A program made the position numbers and the translations under genes. This document shows positions 21,545-29,999 of a stretch of DNA of 64,000 nt, piece by piece. The notes beneath the pieces were generated by a model. The model was not told where the DNA came from, made no database searches, and worked only from the letters and a program-made list of their open reading frames with translations. Every line of letters begins with the position of its first letter. Position 1 is the stretch's first letter. Origin of the DNA: Paracoccaceae bacterium (GTDB taxonomy: Bacteria; Pseudomonadota; Alphaproteobacteria; Rhodobacterales; Rhodobacteraceae); assembly GCA_024742695.1 (NCBI GenBank), contig JANSXY010000013.1, forward strand, positions 1 through 64,000, in the 5' to 3' direction.

Positions 21545-23217
21545 CGATCGGGGTGATCCTGCTGGTTCATGCCGATCTCGGGCGCGCGGCCCGCGTGGCG
21601 CGAATCTGGGCCGCGCAGGGCTGCGCGGTGGCGGTCCATGTCGATGCACGCGTTCCCCGCGGCGCCTTCGACGGGGTCCGGGCCATGCTGGCGGGCGAGT
21701 CGCGGATCGGCTTCACCCGCCGGTTCGCCTGCGAATGGGGCACCTGGGGGATCGTCGCGGCGACGCAGGCGGCCGCGCAAACCCTGCTGGCCGATCCGGC
21801 GGTGCGGCATGTCTATCTCGCCTCGGGCAGTTGCCTGCCGTTGCGTCCGGCTGCGGAACTGGCCGCGCATCTGGCGGACCATCCCGATACCGACTTCATC
21901 GAAAGCGTGACCGCCGCCGATGTCGGCTGGACGGTGGCCGGGCTGAACGAGGAACGGTTCACGCTGCGGTTTCCTTTCGCCTGGCGGCGGCGGCGATGGC
22001 TGTTCGACCGGACGGTGGAGTTGCAGCGCCGGCTGCGCCTGTGCCGGCGGCCGCCAGAGGGGATCGCGCCGCATCTGGGCGCGCAGTGGTGGTGCCTGAC
22101 CCGCCGGACGCTGGACGCGATCCTGACCGATCCGCGCCGCGCCGAGTTCGACCGCTACTTCCGGCAGGTCTGGATTCCCGACGAAAGCTATTTCCAGACG
22201 TTGGCGCGCCGCCACGCGCGGCGGATCGAAAGCCGGTCGCTGACGCTGGCGCGGTTCGATTCCAGCGGTCGGCCGCACCTGTTCCACGACGATCACGCCG
22301 CGCTTCTGCGGCAGTCCAACTGCTTCGTGGCGCGCAAGATCTGGCCGGGGGCCGAACGGCTTTACGCCGAGTTTCCGGCCCCGGCCAGCCGGCCCGGCCC
22401 GCCCGATCCCGATCGGATCGACCGGCTGTTCGCCCGCGCCGAGGCCGAACGTCAGCGCGGCCGGCCGGGGCTGTACAACCAGGCCCGGTTCCCGAGGAAG
22501 GATGCCGAGAACGGCAAGACGGCGGCCCCCTATGCCGTCCTGCAGGGCGTGGCCGACCTGTTCCCCGAGATCGGGCCGTGGCTGGCCCGCGCCACCGGTT
22601 TCACGGTGCATGGACGGCTGTTCCATCCCGGCCGCGTCGAGTTCGCCAACGGCGACGCCGCAGCGCCCGGCGGGCTGTCCGACAGCGCCGCGCTGCGCGA
22701 CCATGATCGGCGGGCGTTCCTGACCAACCTGGTCTGGGCCGCGCGCGACCAGCGCCAGGTCTTCATGGCCCGCCCCGGTGAAACGGCGGACCTGACGTGG
22801 TTCATGGCCACCGATCCCAATGCCCGCATCCTGATCGTGCCGGGGGCCTGGATACTGGCGCTGTCGCGCGCGCCGCGCCCCTTCGCCGAGTTGCGCAGCC
22901 GGGCGGTGGCGTTGCAGAAGGCCGAGGACGCGCAGCTTGCCATCCTGACCTCGCCGCACGCGAGGGCGCGGGTGCGTGCCTGGCCGCTGGCCGAGGCGCT
23001 TGACGCGCCCGAGGGCCTGCTGGCCGGGCTTCTGGGCGAGGTCGCGGCGCTTCCGCCAGGGCCGATGGCGCCGCCGCCGCGGCTGGCCGATGTCTCCGGC
23101 CTGCCGGACCTGTTGCGCCGGCTGCGCGATTCCGGCCTGCGGCCGCCGGTGTCCGCAGACGCGCTGCGGGCATTTTCCGAAGCGGCGGCACGCGTCCCGG
23201 CGAGGGCCGCGCGATGA
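21541..23217 (+). CDS. Core-2/I-branching beta-1,6-N-acetylglucosaminyltransferase-like protein with DUF5928-type C-terminus
   Basis: Two-part protein of 558 residues. Residues about 1-260 match the GT14 branching-enzyme pattern: ILLVHADLGRAARVARIW, HVDARVPRGAF, HVYLASGSCLPLRPAAEL, AQWWCLTRRTLDAIL and the PDESYFQTL catalytic region. Residues about 275-540 form a separate DUF5928-like domain of unknown function (NQARFPRKDAE, LTNLVWAARDQRQVFMARPG). It starts at ATG 21541 overlapping the upstream gene and overlaps the sulfotransferase gene by four bases. The coupling suggests the sulfotransferase acts on the same glycan. The exact linkage made is unknown. Confidence 0.82.
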   Translation: MTIGVILLVHADLGRAARVARIWAAQGCAVAVHVDARVPRGAFDGVRAMLAGESRIGFTRRFACEWGTWGIVAATQAAAQTLLADPAVRHVYLASGSCLPLRPAAELAAHLADHPDTDFIESVTAADVGWTVAGLNEERFTLRFPFAWRRRRWLFDRTVELQRRLRLCRRPPEGIAPHLGAQWWCLTRRTLDAILTDPRRAEFDRYFRQVWIPDESYFQTLARRHARRIESRSLTLARFDSSGRPHLFHDDHAALLRQSNCFVARKIWPGAERLYAEFPAPASRPGPPDPDRIDRLFARAEAERQRGRPGLYNQARFPRKDAENGKTAAPYAVLQGVADLFPEIGPWLARATGFTVHGRLFHPGRVEFANGDAAAPGGLSDSAALRDHDRRAFLTNLVWAARDQRQVFMARPGETADLTWFMATDPNARILIVPGAWILALSRAPRPFAELRSRAVALQKAEDAQLAILTSPHARARVRAWPLAEALDAPEGLLAGLLGEVAALPPGPMAPPPRLADVSGLPDLLRRLRDSGLRPPVSADALRAFSEAAARVPARAAR

Positions 23218-24623
23218 GCCGGCCGTTCGACAGCTTCGTGCTGCTGGCCGAAATGCGCACCGGGTCCAACCTGCTGGAATCGCTTCTCAACGCGCTGCCC
23301 GGCATCGCCTGCCACGGCGAGGCCTTCAACCGCGCGCATCTGGGTGGGCAGGGCGGCACCGCGCTTCTGGGCGTTTCTATCCGCGAACGGGACCGCGACC
23401 CCTTCGCGCTGCTTCACCGGATTCGGGAACAGCCCGGGCTCAACGGTTTCCGGCTGTTTCACGATCACGATCTGCGGGTGCTCGACACCGTTCTGGCCGA
23501 CCGACGCTGCGCCAAGATCGTGCTGGGGCGGAACCCGGTCGACAGCTGGGTCAGCCTGCAGATCGCACGCCGGACCCGGAAATGGCTGATGACCGACCTG
23601 CGCGGCCGGCGGAACGCGCGGATCGAGTTCGACGCGGCCGATTTCGATGCCTTCCTCGCCGCGCGCGCGGCCTTCCGCGCGCGGATCCACCGTGCCCTGC
23701 AGGTCACCGGGCAGACGGCCTTCTTCCTGGACTATGAAGACCTTCGCGACGCCGAGATCCTGTCGGGCCTTGCCGCCTGGCTGGGGCATTATGGCGCGCT
23801 CGATGCCGGGGCAAGCCGGATGGTGGTGCAGAACCCCGAACCGTTGGCCGAGAAGATCGCCGACCTGCCCGGGATGGCGGCCGATCTTGCCCGGATCGAC
23901 TATTTCGGCCTGTCCCGGCTGCCGAATTTCGAGCCGCGCCGCGGGCCTGCCGTGAGTGCTGTGATGGCGGCGGCGGACGCGCCGGTGCTGTGGCTGCCGC
24001 TGGCGCCCGAACCGCGGGTCGAGGGCTGGCTGACGGCGCTGGGCGGCGGCGGCGAACCGGTGCGGGACTTCACCCGCGCCTCGCTGGAACGCTGGAAATC
24101 CGCGCGGTCGGGGTTTCGCGCCGTCACGGTGCTGCGGCATCCCCTGGAGCGGGCCGACCGGGCGTTCCGCGAGGCGATCCTGACCGGCCGCTACGCGCGC
24201 ATCCGGCGACGGCTGATCCGGGATCACGGGGTCGGCCTGCCCGATCCGGCGGACGCCGCCGGGATGACGCCGGGCGCCTATCGCGCCGCGCTGCTGGGCT
24301 TCCTCGGCTTTCTCAAGTGCAACCTCAACGGCCAGACGTCGATCCGTGTCGACCGGCGCTGGTGCAGCCAGGTCGCCGCGCTGGCCGCCCTGGCCCCGGC
24401 CGTGCTGCCCGACGTTATCGCGCGCGCCGACCGGCTGGAGGAAGACCTGGCCCATGTCGCCCGCGGCGCGGGCCTGTCACCGGTGCCGCTGCCCGCGCTG
24501 GAGGCCACACCCCCGGTGCCGCTGGCCGAGATCTGGGGCGCCGATCTCGAAGAGGCGGCGCGCGCCGCCTATCCGCGCGACATCGCCGCCTTCGGCTTCG
24601 GCCGCTGGCACCCGGAAGGGTAA
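23214..24623 (+). CDS. Tandem sulfotransferase-like protein (NodH-like plus degenerate Sulfotransfer_2-like half)
   Basis: Predicted PAPS-dependent sulfotransferase of 469 residues. The N-terminal half has a 5'-phosphosulfate loop (EMRTGSNLLES, residues 13-23) and a 3'-phosphate motif (R105 and S111 in LGRNPVDSWVS). The C-terminal half carries a second 3'-phosphate-like motif, TVLRHPLERADRAF (305-318), and the late pattern RRWCSQ...RADRLEEDL (381-412) typical of the Sulfotransfer_2 family, but its expected P-loop region (about 257-272) lacks a Lys-Thr/Ser-Gly-Thr motif and is probably non-catalytic. It overlaps the GT14 gene by four bases and ends ten bases before the convergent ptsN stop. 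Confidence 0.78.
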   Translation: MSRPFDSFVLLAEMRTGSNLLESLLNALPGIACHGEAFNRAHLGGQGGTALLGVSIRERDRDPFALLHRIREQPGLNGFRLFHDHDLRVLDTVLADRRCAKIVLGRNPVDSWVSLQIARRTRKWLMTDLRGRRNARIEFDAADFDAFLAARAAFRARIHRALQVTGQTAFFLDYEDLRDAEILSGLAAWLGHYGALDAGASRMVVQNPEPLAEKIADLPGMAADLARIDYFGLSRLPNFEPRRGPAVSAVMAAADAPVLWLPLAPEPRVEGWLTALGGGGEPVRDFTRASLERWKSARSGFRAVTVLRHPLERADRAFREAILTGRYARIRRRLIRDHGVGLPDPADAAGMTPGAYRAALLGFLGFLKCNLNGQTSIRVDRRWCSQVAALAALAPAVLPDVIARADRLEEDLAHVARGAGLSPVPLPALEATPPVPLAEIWGADLEEAARAAYPRDIAAFGFGRWHPEG

Positions 24624-24632
24624 GCGGCCCGG

Positions 24633-25097
24633 TCAGACCGTGATGATCGACCGCGTCTCGGTCAGCACCGCGTGCAGCGCGGCCGGATCGGCATTGGCGC
24701 GCAGCTTGGCGCAGACATCGGCATCGCGCATCGTGCGCGACACCAGCGCCAGCGCCTTGAGATGGTCGACCCCCGAATCCTTGGGCGCGAACAGGGCGAA
24801 GACAAGGTCCACGGGCTGCCTGTCCACCGCGTCGAAATCCAGCGGCCGTTCCAGCCGAAGGAAGATGCCGACGACCGCGTCGAGCCCATGCAGCCTTGCA
24901 TGCGGCAGCGCCACGCCATGGCCCACGCCGGTCGGCCCCAGGCTTTCGCGTTCCTGCAGTGCGTCCACGGTGTCGGAGGCATCCATCCCGTAGACGTCGC
25001 GCGCGATATCGCCGAGGTCCTGGAACAGGCGCTTCTTGCTCGTGGCATGGCCGATGACCTTGACGGCCTGCGGCTTCAAGAGACTGGACAGGTCCAT
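24633..25097 (-). CDS. ptsN: PTS IIA-like nitrogen regulatory protein PtsN (EIIA-Ntr)
   Basis: Phosphoacceptor of the nitrogen-related PTS, coordinating nitrogen, potassium and carbon metabolism. The 154-residue protein has the phosphorylated His at about H66 in GVGHGVALPHARL, within the usual IIA fold. It is the last gene of the conserved minus-strand series lptC-lptA-lptB-rpoN-hpf-ptsN, 40 bases after hpf. No PTS permease genes are nearby, consistent with a regulatory role. Confidence 0.95.
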   Translation of the reverse strand: MDLSSLLKPQAVKVIGHATSKKRLFQDLGDIARDVYGMDASDTVDALQERESLGPTGVGHGVALPHARLHGLDAVVGIFLRLERPLDFDAVDRQPVDLVFALFAPKDSGVDHLKALALVSRTMRDADVCAKLRANADPAALHAVLTETRSIITV

Positions 25098-25137
25098 GCG
25101 TCCTACCGTTCAGCGCCGGGCGGACCCGGGCGGTTGC

Positions 25138-25710
25138 TCAGCCGGTCGAGGGATCGATCCAGCCGACGTTTCCGTCGTCGCGGCGGTGCACCACGTTCAC
25201 ACCGCCATGCTTCTCGTTGCGGAACACAAGGATGCCGTCGCCCGACAGTTCCATCTGCATCACCGCCTCCCCGACCGACAGGGTGGGGATCTTCGTCTCC
25301 ATCTCGGCGATGATCAGGGGTTGCAGACCCTCGGGTTCGGACTCGTCCTGATCCTCGCTCGCGGCGAGCACATACATGGGCGCTTCCGCGAATTCAACGG
25401 GCTGGGTGCGCTCGACATGGTGGTCGCGCAGCCGCCGCTTGTAGCGGCGCAGCTGCTTGTCCATCTTCTCGCGGCAGCTTTCGAAAGCGGCGTAGATCTC
25501 GCCGGCATGGCCCTTGGCCGCGGCCGTCAGGCCCGTGGAAAGGTGGATCGTCGCTTCGCAGAAGTACTCGTGCCCGACGCGCGAGAAGATGACGGCCGCG
25601 TCGGTCGGGCGCTGGGCGTATTTCTCGACCGTCTCGCCGAGTTCCGATTTCACGTGGGTTTGCAGCGCTTCGCCGATGTCGATCTGCTTTCCGGTGATCT
25701 GATACCGCAT
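25138..25710 (-). CDS. hpf: Ribosome hibernation promoting factor, long form
   Basis: Binds the 30S subunit in stationary phase and promotes 100S dimer formation. The 190-residue length identifies the long form: an N-terminal S30AE domain (residues about 1-105, MRYQITGKQIDIGEALQTHV) and a C-terminal dimerisation domain (about 130-190, LIIAEMETKIPTLSVGEAVMQMELS, VVHRRDDGNVGWID). AAGGAGGT lies just before ATG 25710, a perfect Shine-Dalgarno sequence. The position between rpoN and ptsN is conserved across Proteobacteria. Confidence 0.95.
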   Translation of the reverse strand: MRYQITGKQIDIGEALQTHVKSELGETVEKYAQRPTDAAVIFSRVGHEYFCEATIHLSTGLTAAAKGHAGEIYAAFESCREKMDKQLRRYKRRLRDHHVERTQPVEFAEAPMYVLAASEDQDESEPEGLQPLIIAEMETKIPTLSVGEAVMQMELSGDGILVFRNEKHGGVNVVHRRDDGNVGWIDPSTG

Positions 25711-25838
25711 GACACCTCCTTGTTATGCAGCCGTGGCATGATTCGGCCGCGCCATGCGGCCCGCGAACACGCTTCCGGTTTCGGGGATTGCCGCTGCGCC
25801 ATTGCCTCTGGCCGGAACGGTTTCGGCCCGTGCGGGCC

Positions 25839-27119
25839 CTAGGTTCGGGCCCTCCGGCGACGCCGCTCGAAGGATGAGGCTATGCGCAGGCATTTGCGGT
25901 ATTTGGCGACAGTTCGGCGCGCGATGTCAACGCCTTCTCCGGCGAGGCATTGCCGCAGCTCCTCGTCCGAAAGCGGTGCGTCCTCCGACTCGGCCTGCAC
26001 CAGTTCGCGGATCCGGCGTTGCACGTCGAAGGCCGAGACCGGCCCATCGGCGCCGGGCAGGGCGCGGCTGAAGAACCGGTCGAGCGGCACGACCGCCGCA
26101 CCGGCCAGAAGCGCCTTGCCGGCGACCGCCCGGCCCAGCGTCGAGGGGTGCAGGCCCAGTTCCGCGGCCGCCTCGGCCCGGCTTTCGGGCTTCAGGCTGC
26201 GCTGCCCGCCGAGAAAGAACGCCGCCTGCCGCGCGGCGACATGCCGACCGATGCGCAACAGCGTCTCACCCCGCGCCCGGACCGCGCGGACGATTCCGTC
26301 GGCGCGCTGCCCGAGGGCATCGAAGCGATCGGACCCGGCGCGCGCCGCCCCGAGATCGTCGGCCAGCGCCACGTCGGGAAACACCGCCTCGTTGAGCCGG
26401 ACCGACAGGCGGCCCTCGGCGTCCGCCTCCACCACGATCTCGGGCAGGCGCACCGCGATCGGGCGGGCGGCGCCGGGATCGACCGGAACCGGGCTGAACC
26501 CGCGCAACAGCCGCGCGGCCTGCGCGACCCGCGCCTCGGGCAGGCCCAGGCGCCGGGCCAGGGCGCCGGTCCGGCCGGCCGCCAGCGCCTCGATCCCGTG
26601 AACCAGGCCGCGCGCCTCGGACGGCAGAAAGCCGCGGTCGGCGAGTTTCAGGGCCAGGCATTCCGCCAGATCGCGCGCGCCGATGCCGGGCGGATCGCAG
26701 GATTGCAGCACCGCCAGTCCGGCCTCCAGCCGCTCCCGGTCGATCCCGTAGTCGTCGGCGATTTCGGCCAGCGTCGCCCCGAGATAGCCGTCGTCGCGCA
26801 ACTCGCTGGCCAGCAGAAACGCGGCATCCCGGGTGGCGGTTTCGATCCGCATCATGGAGATCTGCCGCGCGAGGCTTTCAACCAGGGTCTCGCCCGCCGC
26901 GGTCCGACCGAGCGCCGCCTCGTAGGCCTCGCCCAGAAGTTCGGGCCGGCGCACCCGGAGGAACGGGTTTTCCGCGGCCTCGCTCTCCAGCGTCTCGGCC
27001 ATCTCGTCGGCCGGCATCCGGAGCCACGCCAGCGCGGTGCGCATCCCGGGCGTGAGCGCAAGGCGCCCGCGCAGGCGCAGGTCGGTCCGCGGCGCGAGGG
27101 TCACGCCCGCCCCCGGCAC
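25839..27119 (-). CDS. rpoN: RNA polymerase sigma-54 factor RpoN
   Basis: Directs transcription from -24/-12 promoters with enhancer-binding activators. The 426-residue protein has the N-terminal region I pattern (LRLRGRLALTPGMRTALAWLRM), an acidic region II, the core-binding domain, and a C-terminal RpoN box ARRTVAKYRK (about residues 400-409). Region I has Arg/Leu replacements for the usual Gln-rich sequence, as seen in other Rhodobacter-type RpoN proteins. It is ten bases downstream of lptB and probably co-transcribed with the LPS-transport genes. Confidence 0.94.
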   Translation of the reverse strand: MPGAGVTLAPRTDLRLRGRLALTPGMRTALAWLRMPADEMAETLESEAAENPFLRVRRPELLGEAYEAALGRTAAGETLVESLARQISMMRIETATRDAAFLLASELRDDGYLGATLAEIADDYGIDRERLEAGLAVLQSCDPPGIGARDLAECLALKLADRGFLPSEARGLVHGIEALAAGRTGALARRLGLPEARVAQAARLLRGFSPVPVDPGAARPIAVRLPEIVVEADAEGRLSVRLNEAVFPDVALADDLGAARAGSDRFDALGQRADGIVRAVRARGETLLRIGRHVAARQAAFFLGGQRSLKPESRAEAAAELGLHPSTLGRAVAGKALLAGAAVVPLDRFFSRALPGADGPVSAFDVQRRIRELVQAESEDAPLSDEELRQCLAGEGVDIARRTVAKYRKCLRIASSFERRRRRART

Positions 27120-27128
27120 GGCCCGGCG

Positions 27129-27890
27129 TCAGCCGATCCGGAAACTCTGGCCAAGATAGACGCGGCGCACGTTCTCATCGCGCACGACCTCCGACGGGGT
27201 GCCCGACATCATCACGGTTCCGTCGTGCAGGATATAGGCCCGGTCGACGATTTCCAGCGTTTCGCGGACGTTGTGATCGGTGATCAGAACACCGATGCCG
27301 CGTTCCTTGAGATCGTGCACCAGGGTGCGGATATCGCCGACGGCGATCGGGTCGACACCGGCGAAGGGTTCATCCAGCAGCAGGTAGCGCGGATCGGCGG
27401 CGAGGCAGCGCGCGATCTCTACCCGCCGCCGTTCGCCGCCCGACAGCGACAGGGCCGGCGCGCGGCGCAGATGCGCGATGCCGAAATCCGACAGAAGCTC
27501 TTCCAGCCGTTCGCGGCGCTTGTGGCCGTCGCGCTCGGCGATCTCCAGCACCGCGAGGATGTTGTCCTCGACGCTGAGGCCCCGAAAGATCGACACTTCC
27601 TGCGGCAGGTAGCCGATGCCCAGCCGCGCGCGGCGATACATCGGCAGCCCGGTCACGTCGCGGCCATCGAGGATCACCTGCCCGCCCTCGGGCACGATCA
27701 GCCCGGCGATGCAGTAGAACGAGGTGGTCTTACCCGATCCGTTCGGGCCGAGAAGCGCCACCACCTCGCCCCGGTCGAGGTCAATCGAGACATCGCGGAT
27801 CACCGGCCGCCGGCGATAGCTCTTGCGCAGGCCCCGAACCACCAGCCCGCCGGTGCCCGGCGTCACGGACAGGTCGGGGCCGCCATCCAT
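27129..27890 (-). CDS. lptB: LPS export ABC transporter ATPase LptB
   Basis: Cytoplasmic ATPase powering LPS extraction by LptFG. ATG 27890 overlaps the lptA stop (TGATG), giving 253 residues; an N-terminal extension in the same open frame is the lptA coding region read in another frame. Walker A GPNGSGKTT, the signature LSGGERRRVEIAR, Walker B YLLLDEPFAGVDP and the H-loop ITDHNVRETL are all intact. The Q-loop IGYLPQEVSIFRGLSVEDN is diagnostic of LptB. Confidence 0.96.
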   Translation of the reverse strand: MDGGPDLSVTPGTGGLVVRGLRKSYRRRPVIRDVSIDLDRGEVVALLGPNGSGKTTSFYCIAGLIVPEGGQVILDGRDVTGLPMYRRARLGIGYLPQEVSIFRGLSVEDNILAVLEIAERDGHKRRERLEELLSDFGIAHLRRAPALSLSGGERRRVEIARCLAADPRYLLLDEPFAGVDPIAVGDIRTLVHDLKERGIGVLITDHNVRETLEIVDRAYILHDGTVMMSGTPSEVVRDENVRRVYLGQSFRIG

Positions 27891-28396
27891 CAGTCCTGCC
27901 CGGCCTCGGCCTCGGCCGGGATCAGCATCGACACGCGGCCTTCCATCACGCCGGTGCCCTGGCTGAGATCGGCGGTCAGCATCTGCCCGGCGAGCGTGGT
28001 GGTGCCCTGCGTCAGCAGGACGTCGCCGGTCATCACCACGGTGGTGTCGGCGGGCGTGTAGACCGCGTCCTCGCCCTCCGCCGCCTCCGCGTCGGAGGTC
28101 AGGGTGACGCCGCCGGTCGCATGCACGCGTTCCAGCGTCCCCGACCCGTCCGCGGCATAGAACACCTCGACCCGCGGCGCGGCCATCACCATCTGGCCCT
28201 GGATCACCACGACATCGCCGGTGAAGACCGCGGTTCCCGAATCCTGGTCGGCCTCGAGCCGGTCGGCCGTGATCTGCACCGGGGCGTCGGGATCGGTGCG
28301 CAGGCCGCCCAGCGAAATCTCGGTCGTCTGCGCGGCGGCGGGTGCAGCGGCCAGCAAGACGGCAAGGCCCAGGGCGAGAAGATGGGTGTGCGGCAT
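27890..28396 (-). CDS. lptA: LPS transport periplasmic protein LptA
   Basis: Forms the periplasmic beta-jellyroll bridge carrying LPS to the outer membrane. The 168-residue protein has a signal peptide (MPHTHLLALGLAVLLAAAPAAAQ) and an OstA/LptA domain with the repeating pattern ITADRLEADQDSGTAVFTG, VIQGQMVMAAPRVEVFY, LLTQGTTTLAGQMLTADL. It overlaps lptB by one base and starts ten bases after lptC. Confidence 0.92.
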   Translation of the reverse strand: MPHTHLLALGLAVLLAAAPAAAQTTEISLGGLRTDPDAPVQITADRLEADQDSGTAVFTGDVVVIQGQMVMAAPRVEVFYAADGSGTLERVHATGGVTLTSDAEAAEGEDAVYTPADTTVVMTGDVLLTQGTTTLAGQMLTADLSQGTGVMEGRVSMLIPAEAEAGQD

Positions 28397-28405
28397 CGTC
28401 GATCC

Positions 28406-29014
28406 TCAATCCGAGGGCCGGTATACCAGCTTCACCGTCCCGTTGAAAACCAGAACATGGCCGGTCTCGGGCCCCGCGCGGGTCAGCCGCATGGTGGCCG
28501 CGGTGATCTCGCCATAGGGCGCCAGTCCCCGCACCGGCACGTCGGAACGCAGGTCGGTGCGCGACAGGGCGGCGGTCATCTCGGCGCTCTCCACGCGGTA
28601 TCCGTCGGAGGTTTCGATCGAGACGTTGCCGGTCAGCGTCAGCCGGTCGTCGGCGCGGTCCAGCACGGCGGCATCGCCGCGCACGGTGGTCAGCCGGCCA
28701 TCGCCGGGATCGAGCGTGGCGATCACGGCCACCGCCTCGGTCCGGCCGCTCCGGTCGGGATCGGGGCGCGCGCTTTCGGCGGTGAAGGCGACGGCGGTGC
28801 CGTCGTCGGTCATCGTGTTGTAGTCGGGGTTGCGCACCCGCATGTCGCGCGCCAGTTCGCGCACGTCGATGCCCGCGCCGGTCAGCGCCGCCGTCGGATC
28901 GATGGTGCGCGAAGTCAGGAACAGCGCGGCGACGATGCCCAGCGCCGCAAGCGGCAACAGCACCTTGAGCCAGGCGATGAGCCGCGAGTAAAGGTTGTCG
29001 CGCCCGCCCGCCAT
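28406..29014 (-). CDS. lptC: LPS export protein LptC
   Basis: Bitopic inner-membrane protein linking LptBFG to LptA. The 202-residue protein has one N-terminal membrane segment (LIAWLKVLLPLAALGIVAALFL, about residues 12-33) and a periplasmic domain with the LptC-type strands (MRVRNPDYNTMTDDGTAVAF). It lies between kdsD and lptA, the expected order. Sequence conservation in this family is low, so context carries much of the assignment. Confidence 0.88.
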   Translation of the reverse strand: MAGGRDNLYSRLIAWLKVLLPLAALGIVAALFLTSRTIDPTAALTGAGIDVRELARDMRVRNPDYNTMTDDGTAVAFTAESARPDPDRSGRTEAVAVIATLDPGDGRLTTVRGDAAVLDRADDRLTLTGNVSIETSDGYRVESAEMTAALSRTDLRSDVPVRGLAPYGEITAATMRLTRAGPETGHVLVFNGTVKLVYRPSD

Positions 29015-29018
29015 CGGT

Positions 29019-29987
29019 TCAGACCACCCCGGCGCGCAGGCAGTCGTGGATATGCAGGATCCCCTCGGCGCGGCCGTCGCCGTCCGGGTCCACCACGAAC
29101 AGGCAGGTGATCTTGCGCTCGTTCATCACCGCCACGGCGGCCTCGGCCAGCGCGTCGGGCGCGATGGTGCGCGGCGCGCGGGTCATCACCGCCGCGGCGG
29201 CATGGCCCAGAAGCCCGTCCATGTGCCGCCGCAGGTCGCCGTCGGTGATCACGCCGACAAGCCGGCCCGCGGCATCGGTGACACCGGCCACGCCGAAGCC
29301 GCGCCGGGTGATCGCGATCAGCACCTCGGGCATCGGCGTGTCCAGCGCGACAAGCGGCAGTTCGTCCGGCCCGTGCATCAGGTCGGCCACCCGCGACAGC
29401 CGCGCGCCCAGCCGGCCGCCGGGGTGGAAGGCGCGGAAATGTTCGGGGGTGAACCGGCGGTGTTCCATCAGCGCCACCGCCAGCGCGTCGCCCAGCGCCA
29501 GGGTCATCGTCGTCGAGGTCGTCGGCACGATCCCGGTGCCGCAGGCTTCTTCGGCCGCGGGCAGCAGGATCGCCACGTCCGCCTGCCGCAACAGCGTCGA
29601 TCCCGCGCGCGCCGCGACCCCGATCAGCGGGATGCCGAAGCGGCGGGTATGGGCGATGATGTCCGACAGTTCCGGGGTTTCGCCCGAGTTCGACAGCACC
29701 AGCGCGACATCGGCCTCGGTCACCATGCCAAGGTCGCCGTGCGAGGCCTCGGCCGGGTGGACGAACTGCGCCGGCGTGCCGGTGGAGGCCAGCGTCGCCG
29801 CGATCTTGCGCCCGACATGGCCGGACTTGCCCATCCCCGACACGATCACCCGGCCCCGCGCGGACAGGATCGCCTCGACCGCCCGCACGAAGCTGTCGCC
29901 CAGGCTGTCGCCCAGCGCCGCGAGGCCCGCCGCCTCGATGGCGACGACCCGCCGGGCGGTGTCGAGATATGCGTGCGCGTCGGTCAT
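29019..29987 (-). CDS. kdsD: Arabinose-5-phosphate isomerase (SIS plus CBS domains)
   Basis: Converts ribulose-5-phosphate to arabinose-5-phosphate, the first committed step to Kdo. The 322-residue protein has a SIS domain (VSGMGKSGHVGRKIAATLAS, AEASHGDLGMV, LSNSGETPEL) and two CBS repeats in the C-terminal half (LDTPMPEVLIAITRRGFGVAGV, ITDGDLRRHM). It is five bases from lptC and probably starts the LPS/rpoN operon. With kdsB at 16 kb it supplies CMP-Kdo; a capsule-type KpsF paralogue would look the same. Confidence 0.93.
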   Translation of the reverse strand: MTDAHAYLDTARRVVAIEAAGLAALGDSLGDSFVRAVEAILSARGRVIVSGMGKSGHVGRKIAATLASTGTPAQFVHPAEASHGDLGMVTEADVALVLSNSGETPELSDIIAHTRRFGIPLIGVAARAGSTLLRQADVAILLPAAEEACGTGIVPTTSTTMTLALGDALAVALMEHRRFTPEHFRAFHPGGRLGARLSRVADLMHGPDELPLVALDTPMPEVLIAITRRGFGVAGVTDAAGRLVGVITDGDLRRHMDGLLGHAAAAVMTRAPRTIAPDALAEAAVAVMNERKITCLFVVDPDGDGRAEGILHIHDCLRAGVV

Positions 29988-29999
29988 CCGTGCAGCACC

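Noticed and set aside
16076-24623. Horizontally acquired island for the polysaccharide genes
   Set aside because: GC content and codon use look like the flanking housekeeping genes, and no integrase, tRNA junction or IS remnant borders the region.
27891-28409. N-terminal extension of LptB upstream of 27890
   Set aside because: This stretch is the lptA gene in another frame; lptB has its own ATG overlapping the lptA stop.
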